A stretch of DNA of 64,000 bases, taken from assembly GCA_963575745.1 (NCBI GenBank), contig CAUYUJ010011492.1, positions 383,218 to 447,217 of the forward strand, in the 5' to 3' direction. The notes under the pieces are model-generated. The model searched no databases, was not told where the DNA came from, and worked only from the letters and a program-made list of their open reading frames with translations. Positions 53,592 to 62,515 of the stretch are shown in pieces; positions within the stretch are counted from its first letter, which is position 1, and the number at the start of each line of letters is the position of its first letter. Origin of the DNA: Prorocentrum cordatum. Taxonomy: Eukaryota > Sar > Dinophyceae > Prorocentrales > Prorocentraceae. The position numbers were made by a program, and so were the translations under genes.

Positions 53592-54200
53592 GCTCATGGA
53601 TCCCGAATCGAGTGCTCTGTCGGACCCTCCTTGGGGTCTTTGGGGGCGCTTCCTGGGGCGCTCGTGGGGTCCAGAAGGCTTCTGGGGCGCTCATGGGGGT
53701 TCTTGAAGGTCGCTCCGTCAAGTTCTGGCACCCACGACGGGGACCGCCTGGGGCATTTCTTCGCCCAGGGACCCCTGGGGGCCGCCACGCGCGCGCGAGC
53801 TAGGATAGCCGAAACCTCCTAGCGGAGGTGTTGGCACCCAGGGAGGGGGAGGCGGCGGGGCCGCGCGACGCCTGGGCGAAGAGGGCCAGCGGGCGCCCCG
53901 CGCCGGGGAGGCGTCGGCAAAATCCCCTCCTCCCCCAGGAGGAGAAAGAGGAGGGGGACAGATGAGGAGGAGGAGGAAGAGGAGGGGAGAGAGAAGGAGG
54001 AGGAGGAGGAGGGGAGGAGCCTCTTGGAGCCTTGGTGGGGGTGTTATTGGAGAGCTCCTGGGACGTCTAGGAGGCTTCTTGGATCTTTCGTCTTGGGGCC
54101 ATTTTGGCCGTGTTGGGCCGATCTTTGAGCGACACGGGGCTCTTGTGGGCAATCTTGGGAGCCATCTTCGGCATTGTGGGTTCTTTTTTGGGCTGTTCAA
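53592..54200 (+). repeat. G-rich CTTGGGGC repeats around a GGA tract
   Basis: Two blocks of CTTGGGG / GGGGCGCT words (53620-53720 and 54020-54200) around GC-rich DNA and a GGA array at 53945-54025. They resemble 1548-1802. GGGGCCATTTTGGCCGTG near 54095 is part of this pattern. Confidence 0.5.
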
Positions 54201-54464
54201 TCTGTCGGGGCCGCCCGAGGGAAAACGAATCTGGGTGGCGACCCCTCTAGGGACCCCCCCCCGCGGGGAAGGGATCAAAGGGAAAGGGCTTCCCTTCACG
54301 TTGTGCAATTTCGCTTTAGATGGCACGCTTGAGGAGGGCCCATGGAAACAGACGGGGGGCGACGGATACGGCGAGGAGACGACTGTGACGACGACGAAGA
54401 CGACGAGGAGACGACGGAGACGAGAGCTCGAACGGAGAGGCCCCTCGCACACGCCGACAGGGTC

Positions 54465-54541
54465 GGCGGATTTTTGATTTTGTGTTGACATTTGTTATTG
54501 TTCGTCCAAAATCCTACTATAAGGAGACACGCCCGACCTGA
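54465..54541. mobile_element. Short TIR transposon, solo right half (copy 6)
   Basis: TTGTTCGTCCAAAATCCTAC and GGAGACACGCCCGACCTGA are the right-hand family end. The left end is not found upstream, so this copy is truncated. Confidence 0.7.
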
Positions 54542-54811
54542 TCATACCCCTACGGTGCCACTTATGGGTGGAAACTTTCCAGCCGCCCGGGGGGCAGGCC
54601 TCCCCGACGGCGGACAGCAACAATTATGTTATACCGCTATTCGCCCGCCAAAAGATCGAGGAGGCAAGCTCTGGTCCGCGGCAGAAGGGATCGCGCCGCG
54701 GTCGAAGCGGCTACTGGGCCACGACAGCAGGCGCCAACTACGCACAAGGGCAGACGCGGAAGAAGAAGGAAGAGAGGCGGCCGCGGAGTGACGAACGGCG
54801 GGCCCAGGAAT
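54542..54811. other. Open GC-rich DNA, possible exon, unclear
   Basis: The plus frame includes GSRRGRSGYWATTAGANYAQ then GQTRKKKEERRPRSDERRAQ (about 54688-54810). It is basic and could be an exon or chance. The other strand is open too. Confidence 0.25.
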
Positions 54812-54940
54812 TGGCATCGCTCGAACGTGTGCATGTTTTTTTCTGGCGAGGACCATCGAGGATCATCCCAGATCACCGAGCAATACAAAATGCGCACGAA
54901 GCCGACAAGTGCGCGGGGAAATTGGACGCCCGAGCGACGG
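54812..54940 (+). repeat. Dispersed repeat family D, copy 2
   Basis: GGCATCGCTCGAACGTGTGC, GACCATCGAGGATCAT and ACGAAGCCGACAAGTGCGCG, matching 50485-50615. Confidence 0.65.
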
Positions 54941-55008
54941 CAAGAGGAGACACGCCAGGACTGCCACACCGAGCCCGCCCGGACCTCCGAAGCCCTGGCC
55001 CCGACCAG

Positions 55009-55071
55009 GACAAGCCGCCGCCCCCGTACCTGGAGGCGCGGCTCGTCGCCCAGCTGGGGCCCGCGCCGCAG
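55009..55071 (+). CDS. Candidate short exon, unknown gene
   Basis: After CCGACCAG the frame reads DKPPPPYLEARLVAQLGPAP then Q, ending at GCCGCAG. It is a compact, plausible exon, but no donor dinucleotide is clear and the flanks are GC-rich with open frames on both strands. Confidence 0.25.
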
Positions 55072-55235
55072 GAGGACGCCCGGGGCCCCTCCACCCCGCG
55101 CGCGGGGGGGTTGGACCGCCGCGCTCCCCGCCGGGGGGCGTCGAAGGGAGGCCTCTCTTCGGCGCCCCCCTCGGGGAGCGCGGCACGGCTAACGTGGCGA
55201 ACGGCGCAGTCTCTGACGTGGACGACTTTCCGCCT

Positions 55236-55445
55236 CCTCCTACTCCTCCTCCTCCTCCTCCTCCTTCTCCTCCTCCTCCTCCTCCTCCGCCCTTCTCCTC
55301 CCGCCCTGCCCCTCCGCCTCGCGGCCGGCGGCCGCCTCCTCGCCGCGCCCCTGCGCGCAGGCCCGGAGCTCCTCCCGGAGGCCACCTCCTCCTCCTCCTC
55401 CTCCTCCTCCTCCTCCTTCTCCTCCTCCTCCTCCTCCTCCTCCTG
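55236..55445 (+). repeat. (TCC)n pyrimidine arrays with a GC-rich spacer
   Basis: TCC arrays at 55236-55300 and 55383-55445, the opposite polarity to the GGA arrays further left. The spacer read on minus gives LREELRACAQGRGEEAAAGR, a possible minus-strand exon but weakly supported. Confidence 0.85.
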
Positions 55446-55904
55446 GCGAACGGTAACGGGTCTGACGTGGACGACACTCCTTCGCAAGCTGCCGCCTTGG
55501 ACATTCCTTCGCGCAGACAGGTGGCAATCTTGGGCATTCCCTAACAGCTCTCTGTCCAAGAGCTGAGGAATGTTCGGCATGGTCATTGAGGGGGCGGGCG
55601 CTTGCGTCGTCGAGGCGGGGGGGTGTTCGTTGGTTCTTGTGGGCTAGCTTGCCTCGGGATGCCTTCCAGTAGCCTGCGCTTCGTCGGGGTCTGTCCGAGA
55701 GAGTCCCACCTCATCCCGAAGGGCCACGGGAGGCTTGGAGGTATCAGCCCGGAAACAACCAGGCGCCAGAGAGGGGAACGAGAACGAAGGGACGTGGATA
55801 TATCATGGTTGAGGCCGCGAAGGGGCGCAGGTGCCAGGGCCCCTCCGCCTTCCTTCAACACACGCCTCCGCGTCCCCCACGTCCGCGCGCATGCCGCGAG
55901 CCGG
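55446..55904. other. No gene recognised
   Basis: Mixed GC-rich DNA between the TCC arrays and TIR copy 7. Short open frames on both strands, none with recognisable motifs. Confidence 0.4.
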
Positions 55905-56032
55905 AAGTCGGGCACGTTCCTCTACAGGAAGAAACATAGTCTGGCGACGATTTGCAAATTATGTGTGGATTATGTTTAATCTTTTTTGTTTCCCGTCCAC
56001 ACTCCGCCTGCAGGAGGACATGCCCGACCTAA
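55905..56032. mobile_element. Short TIR transposon (MULE-like MITE), copy 7
   Basis: A 128-bp copy, AAGTCGGGCACGTTCCTCTA to GGACATGCCCGACCTAA. The flanks CGCGAGCCGG / CTCGAGCCAT share CGAGCC at the same position. Confidence 0.9.
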
Positions 56033-56709
56033 CTCGAGCCATGACTCGTTGATCCCCCTGTTTCTGTTACCACTAGGGGCGGGATGGGACCGCTGCGCCC
56101 ACTGAGCGGGCCCTCCTCTAGACGAGCCGCAGTTGGAGGAGTTTGGGTCCCTAACCCCCGCTGGAGGGGGCACTGGCGGCCTGGCTTCGACACCACCTCT
56201 GGAGAGATCGTCGAGTCGATGGCTTCCCCCGGGCGGGGTAAGGAACCCAGCTCCCTCAGTTGTGGCTGGTCGTTCCTCCCGATCGAATTGTTCGGGGACC
56301 GACGTTCTTTGGACGTTCTGGTGCCTCTCTGGCCTTCCCGTCGCCGCGGCTGCATCCGCCTCGAAAGTCAGGCGATCGCAAACATGGATCAAGGGGGCGC
56401 GGACAGGCGATCGCACACATGGATCAAGGGGGCTCGGAATAACGACGGGTTCCGTTTCCATGGGGAATCGCAGATTTCCGCCGCCGAGCGAGGCGGCACA
56501 CGCCGCATTTTGGGGAGCGCACCTCCCCCGATCCATGGATTTGGCGACGGCGCGCCAAGTCCATGGATCGCTAATCCATGTTTGCGCGCCCCCGATTCTG
56601 GTGCCCCTCTGGCCTTCCGTCGCCGCAGCTGCATCCGCCTGGAAAGTCTGGCCAGGCCGCGCTCCTGGACGGGTCCAGGGGTCGATACTCGACCACTGGG
56701 CCAAGACTT
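56033..56709. repeat. Short direct repeats, no gene
   Basis: GGTGCCTCTCTGGCCTTCCC ... GGCTGCATCCGCCTCGAAAG (56319-56369) is repeated at about 56601-56649. A 35-bp unit with CACATGGATCAAGGGGGC occurs twice at about 56371-56440. A small palindrome around GATCCATGGATTTGG lies near 56530. Confidence 0.7.
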
Positions 56710-56866
56710 ACGTAGGGCCTGTCCTTCTACAGGAGGAGTATTCAAAAGTCGTCAAAAAATAGTCTGGGGACGATGTTTTGCATTTGTTTCTCTATGATTG
56801 AATTTTTTTTATGTATTTTTTATTTCTCGTCCAGAGTCCGCCTGTAGAGGGACATGCCCGACCTAA
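56710..56866. mobile_element. Short TIR transposon (MULE-like MITE), copy 8, perfect 10-bp TSD
   Basis: A 157-bp copy, ACGTAGGGCCTGTCCTTCTA to GGACATGCCCGACCTAA. The 10-mer GCCAAGACTT occurs immediately left (56700-56709) and right (56867-56876), a perfect direct repeat. This is the best evidence for the exact ends and target-duplication length of the family. Confidence 0.95.
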
Positions 56867-57479
56867 GCCAAGACTTCAGACGTGGCGAAGAGATCACGAC
56901 GGGAGGCTCTGACAGTTTTCTTTGCGTGGTGTGCTTGGCCTGGGCCCGACGCCGTGCACAGGCGCTTCAGGACGAGGCGAGCATCCTAGGAAAAGGTTCG
57001 CAAGGATCGAGATTATTGTTCTGTCCACGTCGTGAAGAAGCACTACAACGAGAGGCCCTCCTCTCCCCCCACAGGTCTTCCTTGCAGGAACGGGGAGTAG
57101 GGAGGCGGGGCTAATTACGGTGAGGTCCTCCGCCTCCTCCTCCTCCTCCTTCTCGTCCTCCTCCGCTTTCGTCCTCCTCCTCACTTCAGCGAGCCCTTTC
57201 AGTGAGGGCTCTGCGGCGCGCCGCCGCTGGGCGCGCCGTAGCCCGTCAGTCCGTCGGCCTCCGGTGGGCGTCGAACTCGTCCTCCTCGTCCTTCTTTGCG
57301 ACGGACGCCCCAGGGGCGCCCGGCCTGCTCTTGCCGCATGGCAGCTCGGCTGAGCTGGCGGCCCCCGTATGTTACACGGGGGGCGGGCCGCACCCCCCTT
57401 CGGCCCAAGGGCTGGGGGCGGCCTCGCCGCGGCGCACGGTGCGCCGCGTCCTCCTCTTGGCGTAGTCGGCGGCGGTCGG
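56867..57479. other. Mixed GC-rich DNA with a TCC tract, no gene assigned
   Basis: A TCC/TCG tract lies at about 57130-57180. 57202-57465 is open on plus (SNSSSSSFFATDAPGAPGLL ... TVRRVLLLA) and also on minus. The strand cannot be decided and no family is recognised. Confidence 0.35.
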
Positions 57480-58050
57480 TTCTCTGCCGCGCAGCTGAGG
57501 ACCCTGCTCCTGTCCTCTTTCCTGCGGGCGTACAAGCTGGAAACCGCTTCTGGGGACCCTGCTCCTGTCCTCCTTTTCGGCGACCTCCAAGCGTTCTCGT
57601 CATGCCAAGCTGTTGAGGACCCTGCTCCTGTCCTCCTTTCAGCTGGCGCCGTAGTGGATTCAGCGCGCCGCGCTGCTGAGGACCCTGATCTTGTCCTCCT
57701 TTCAGCGGGCGGATCATGTCGAGGTGATGGTCGTGGTTGACGGGGTGGTGGTGCGGGAGTGGGTGGACTGTGCTCTGCCGCGCAGCTGAGGAACCTGCTC
57801 CTGTCCTCCTTTTGCGGGCATTCATGCTGGGGGCCGCTTCTGGGGACCCTGCCCCTGTCCTCCTTTTCGGCATCTTCCAAGCGTGCTCGTCCAGCCGCGC
57901 TGTTGAGGACCCTGCTCCTGTCCTCCTTTCAGCTGGCTCCGTCGTGGTTTCACCTTGCTTCGCTGCTGAGGACCCTGCTCCTGTCCTCCTTTCAGCGGGC
58001 GGATCGTGTCGAGGTGGTGGTCGTTGTTGGCGGGGTGATGGTGGTGGGGT
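57480..58050 (-). repeat. Two 290-bp units, each of four roughly 65-bp subrepeats
   Basis: GAGGACCCTGCTCCTGTCCT recurs eight times. The four-subunit block 57483-57770 is repeated as 57772-58050 in the same order (GCCGCGCAGCTGAGG, GCTTCTGGGGACCCTG, GCTGTTGAGGACC, GCTGCTGAGGACC). On minus it is open as ERRTGAGSSAAR / KRRTGAGSPEA motifs. It lies just beyond the 3' end of LINE 3 and may belong to its tail. Confidence 0.85.
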
Positions 58051-58689
58051 AGGTGGTCGGTTGGGGGCGAATCCCAGGCCTTGTGGTTGATTGTCGTGCG
58101 TGTCTGTAGGTGGGTCGTTGGGAGGTCGGCTTGTTGCTGGTGTTGAGGTGTGGGTTGAGGGCGCACTTATGAGGCCTCCATGCACCGACTTCAAGTGGGG
58201 TTCGTGGCGGCCCCACCTCGCCCCGCTATGGCTCGGGGTCGCAGTGCCCTCGGTGAGGGCGAACCCCAGGCCTGGTGCTTGCTTCTGTTGTCGGTGGGGG
58301 ATGTTTCGGCTGCTCTCAGCTTCGCCCCGTGGGCGCTCGGGTAAGCTCCGTCTCCGCCGTGGGGATGGTGGGGGTGGCAAGCTGGGGCGGGCCGCGGGGG
58401 CGCGGGCAGTGGCCGTCCTACCACCCCCCCCCCCCCCCTGCCCGTCACCATCCCCCCTGGTAGGCGCGGGCAGCACTCGTCCTGCCCCCCCCCCCCCCCC
58501 CCAACACACCCTTCGAACCCGTCGCGAAGTTTGATCCTTGCCTCACCAGAGCAGCGCGGACTTGTAGGGTGGTGTGGTGGGCCATCCTTTGGGTTGTGGG
58601 GGGTGGTTGGTCGGTGGTGCTTGGCGGTGGTAGAGGTCGTCTATCGTCTGGCTTGCTGGTGGCCGCTGAACTTGTGCACGTGCGATCGC

Positions 58690-58845
58690 TGCCTGCGTGA
58701 ATGCTACAAAACGTGGCGACTTGTGCCTTGGGTGCTCCCACGCATTCGGGGCTTTTCCAGGACTTGCATCCTAACGCGCCCTGCAAAACTTGGCGACGCT
58801 GCCTGAGGTGTCCCCGCGCACTCGGAGCTTCCTCAGGACTTGCGT
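58690..58845 (-). repeat. 77-bp tandem duplication near the LINE 3 3' end
   Basis: On minus, AGGACGCAAGTCCTGAGGAA ... CGCCAAGTTTTGCAGG is followed directly by a diverged second copy AGGATGCAAGTCCTGGAAAA ... CGCCACGTTTTGTAGC. The first copy ends the readable C-terminus. Confidence 0.7.
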
Positions 58846-59650
58846 CCTGGCGCTTTTGAGCTTGTCGTCGGGGTCGCTCTTCGTCGCGATCAGCTTCAGC
58901 CCAATGCGGAACTTCTTCTTCTCGTTCGATGTAGTGCGCGTCGATATTGTTCAGGTTCTGGCTGGTAGGCGCAGCGGTCGCGGTTCTGAGACCCCATCTA
59001 GCCGCTTTGTTGACGTCGAGCAGGTCGGCGATGGCAAAATCGATCTCCTCTGGGTTTGCTGTGGTCAGTCTGTTGCGGAGGTCGTCGCGAGTGCCATTGT
59101 CGAGTATCTGTGTGGCGCCGAGGTCATGGTGCTGGGTCGCGGTCTCGTTAACCGTCGTCTGATTGGCAATGTGCCGGCATTCGGGGGTACGCCTGCAGGT
59201 CGACTCTGCCGCGATGGCGGCGACGAAGGGGGCGCGGTTTGAGGTCGCTGCGAAGAGCATCCGCAGGACCTCTCTGGTAACGTTGTTGGCGACGAAGATC
59301 TCGTCGGCGATGGTCTCGGACACTTCAGGCAGTCCCAAGGGTGCCTCGGTGGTGCGCCGCCTACTTGCTCTGTTGCCCAGAACGTCGCTGGCGTCGTGTC
59401 GGTGCCAGGTCCGTCGTGGGAGTTCTACGTATATGGCCGCTATATCACCGTGTAGGGTCCTTCGTTGTGCTCGCCGAAGTTCTGGTATTGGTTCTGAAGG
59501 CTGGCCGTCGCCGTGGATTGCGATCTGGGCGTAGTCCAAGCCGCTGATGCGCGTGATCCCGCTGTTGGCCATGATCTGCTGGAGGTCGGCGGCTTGTCGA
59601 GGGTGGTCGGTGATCAAGACGACCGCTTGGCGCTCGGCTGTCTGGCGAGG
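58800..59650 (-). pseudogene. LINE 3 C-terminal region
   Basis: The minus frame from about 59650 reads ERQAVVLITDHPRQAADLQQ, then IMANSGITRISGLDYAQIAI, and continues protein-like to about 58920. A frame change there leads into KFRIGLKLIATKSDPDDKLK and VLRKLRVRGDTSGSVAKF, ending at a TAG near 58767. Fold unknown; the composition is balanced and hydrophobic patterning is clear, so this was once coding. No RNase H motif is found here. Confidence 0.6.
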
Positions 59651-60449
59651 ACTCGAGTCTGGCGAATACTTTCGGTACGACGGGCGACGTCTCGAGGAGC
59701 GGCAGCGGCGTGACGTCGCACGGGTGGGCTGGTTTGTCGCTGAAGGTTGGGTGGCGTCCTTGCTTATTGCGGGTGTTTGTGGCCTCGGCGATGGCGTTGA
59801 AGTTCTCTGCTATCTGCTGCTCCGTCAGCGGCTCGAACGTCTGGAGGCGCCAGGCGCGCCAGGATTTGCGGCAGCGGTGGGCCACCGAGACGTGCCTGAT
59901 GCGCCTCGGGAGCGCGTGGTGCTCGGTCTGGCAGCATGGGCACGCGGTGCCTGTAGCCCAGGAGCGCGGGTCCTCGTGGTCAGGGTGATCCCTGTCCACG
60001 TGGACTGCCATGCCTTGCCTGGTGGCGACGCGGCCGCAGGCGTAGCAGACATACTTCTGTTTGTTGATGTCGTCGCGGTGGTCGAACTCGTCTGTTGGAG
60101 CCACTGCGGGGATCATCTGAATGTCCCTCTGGAGCTTGGCGTTCTGAGCCTGGTCACGAATGTGGTGAATATAGGCCTTCACCGCTGCCTTGACAGCGTT
60201 GGTGAAGAGCTTCGGCTTCTGTCGGGCCCAGTTGATGACGTCGCGGTCGTGCTGGGTTTGGCTGGGCCACCCTTCTCGATGAAGGTACTTTCGGAGGAAT
60301 CCGATGTCTTTCTCGAGCAGGCGGCTCCAGGTGCCCTTTCGTTGACGCTGGCCGTCGAGTAGCTGGAGTAGAACTGCTGGAGCGTGGTTCAGGAGGCGTG
60401 GTAAGTATCGTAGTCGTGCTGTCATCTGGCGGGTGACGAAGTCAGGTAC
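59640..60449 (-). pseudogene. LINE 3 zinc-finger region
   Basis: Same frame as the RT and joined to it except for an in-frame TGA at 60450-60452. A helical stretch (LRYLPRLLNHAPAVLLQLLD; VKAAVKAYIHHIRDQAQNAK) precedes two C2H2 fingers. Finger one is CYACGRVATRQGMAVHVDRD then H (C-X2-C-X11-H-X4-H). Finger two is CPCCQTEHHALPRRIRHVSV then AH (C-X2-C-X12-H-X4-H). They probably bind element RNA or target DNA. A frame change near 59645 leads into the C-terminal region. Confidence 0.75.
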
Positions 60450-62515
60450 TCATGTCTTGGCGATCGCCGCGGCTTCGAAGACGCGCTGGTCGGGTGAGTT
60501 GGTCTTGGGCAAGGAGACTGCCACGCGGCATGGCCCCATGTACTTGGCGGCTATGTGTTTTCGGTCCTTTTGAGTCAGGTCGCCCCAGACGTGGCGGTTG
60601 CATGTCAGCGAGGAGGTCGAAGGCGACTGGGCGTACTTCACCTTGGCTTTCTTCGAGAGCTTCTTGCGGCGGAGGAGCTGCTTCTTCAGGGGCTGGGCTG
60701 CTCCGAGTGCGCGGTTGACCCTTAAGCACATTTCGGGCCCCATGACCCCACTCGCCGCGATGATGGTACCAAGGGCTTTCTGCTGCATTACTGACTGCAC
60801 CTTGATCGATAGTCCGTCCAACTCGAGGTAGGTGGTGCCCTCCTTGGCGATTCGCTGTTTCTCCTTCCTAGCACCCGCGCCGTAATGCATGAGGATGGGC
60901 TTGGTCTTGTCGGGATGGTGGCCCCAGGCCGTTCTGGAACGCCGCTGTGCAGAGCCTAGCAGCCGCCAGGGTCGTCGCGTTGATAAGGTCGCAGGCTTTT
61001 GCGGTAGAGTTGTAGTCTGTGGGGTCGTCGACGAAGGACCTGTTCCTGAGCGCGCTCCGTCTTGAGGGGTCGACGAGAAGAGAGGGTCGCTGCAGGCCTC
61101 GATCTCGTGGCCACCTATCGACTGGCCGTAGGCCCCTTCTTCTATGACTGCCTGGTCGATCGCCCCCAGCATGATGGCGAAGTGGATGGTGGAGGCTACG
61201 TCAGAGTATGGCACTCCAGGTCGGGTGCTGGTCCGAGGCAGCTGGCGGTGCCTGGCGTTCTTGACTGTCATCCAGTTGGTGGTGTGGTGATCTGCGATCA
61301 TGTGGCAGAGGTGTTCGTCGTCGATGTGCTGGTTGTTGTAGGCGGTCTGCTGGAGTCGTTCCTTTAGCGCTGGTCTGAGAAAGCCGGGGATGTCGATTCT
61401 TTCGACGAGGTCGTTGAGCTCGTCAGCGGAGGCCGGCAGCTGCATGCAGAACCCCCTGATGACTGAGTGGAAGGCCTCCCTGAGGTCCAGGAAGGTGATG
61501 CTGCATGATATTGACCTCCTTTGGCAGTCCCTGACGAAGGCAAGGCTGGTGTGGGTAATGAACTCCGTTGCCATCTTGGGTCGGGCGCCGCACTGGGTCG
61601 CTTCCAGGAACTCGGGTAGCAGGCCCTTCACGCGGGGGCGGGGGAAGCTGCCATGCATCTTGCCGATGGTGTTGTTGAGCAGGATGCCGCGGTAGGATTT
61701 CTGCAGTTCCATGACCCCCTGCCCCTTGTGGAAGTAAGTGGAGTACCCGCCCTTGGCGGCGATGGGCTCGGTGCTCTCGAAGTGGGTCTTGACGAGGACG
61801 GGGTGGAGCAGACGAGCCATCCCTCCAGGGCTAGCTCTGGACATGTCGTCGGTGAGCTGATCGGGGCCGCCTGGGCGCCCTCGCTTGGCGGCGGCAAGCT
61901 GGCTGGTCAGCTGGTGCTTGGGCATTGTGTTCTGGATCTTCGGTTCAAGCCCCTCGTGGCGGGTCCTCTTGTTGTAGTCAGCTGCTACCCCGTCTGCGTC
62001 CGTGGCTGTGGCCTCTTCAATTTTGCCGTAGAAGGCCAGGGCGTGGTCGGCGATCTCGCTCTTCGTCGCGAGGGGCTTCCCGTCATCGTTGGTGCGGATG
62101 ATGGGCGTCGGCGGCTGCTTGGGCCCCCGTCCTCCGAAGGCCAGGAGCCGCTTGGCATGCAGGGCCTCCTCGCGAGGGGCGTGGTCGTCGATCGCGGTGC
62201 TCATCTCGCCGGCGGTCATCTCGAGGAAGGCGTCGCGATCTCTCGTGATCCACTTCTGGTGGACAGGCTTAGATGTCCTGAGGAATTGGACGAGGGCGTC
62301 GAAGTAGTGCTGGGTGCTGTCCACGGTGTTGGCTGCATCGGTTTCCTCTGCGCTGGCCGCTAGGCTGGGGGCGCTGGATATGAGGGAAGCCACCGCAAGT
62401 TGCACGTAGTCGCTGAGGTCGGCCAGGACGCTCACATCGGCGGGGTCGGGTAGCAGAGCTTCCTTCGCAATGAGCTTGGCCGTGTAGAGTAGCCCCGTTG
62501 CGCAAAAGTGGCTGG
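60450..62515 (-). pseudogene. LINE 3 reverse transcriptase
   Basis: GVMELQKSYRGILLNNTIGK (fingers), EFLEATQCGARPKMATEFIT, motif A ITFLDLREAFHSVIRG (61455-61502) with the catalytic Asp present, and motif B TRPGVPYSDVASTIHF (about 61180-61228) are in one frame. Motif C RSFVDDPTDYNSTAKA (about 60995-61045, both Asp intact) is in another frame, after a change near 61090. The original frame returns near 60925 with DKTKPILMHYG. The thumb follows (ALGTIIAASGVMGPEMCLRV; KKQLLRRKKLSKKAKVKYAQ). The segment ends at an in-frame TGA, 60450-60452. Confidence 0.85.

Noticed and set aside
54090-54115. GCCATTTTGGC, resembling the core of the dinoflagellate spliced leader
   Set aside because: Only the 11-base core agrees. 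It is part of the local GGGGCCATTTTGG repeat and lacks the rest of the leader and a donor. I saw no other spliced-leader relict, but could not search exhaustively.
858-56866. TIR elements as introners (intron-generating elements)
   Set aside because: Left ends contain GT shortly after AA, but right ends do not consistently finish with AG, and no copy lies within a recognisable coding frame. A MULE-like MITE fits the 10-bp duplications better; transcripts could reopen this.
57199-58509. 436-codon minus ORF
   Set aside because: Built from the 65-bp repeat and poly-G/C runs; kept as a repeat feature, not a gene.
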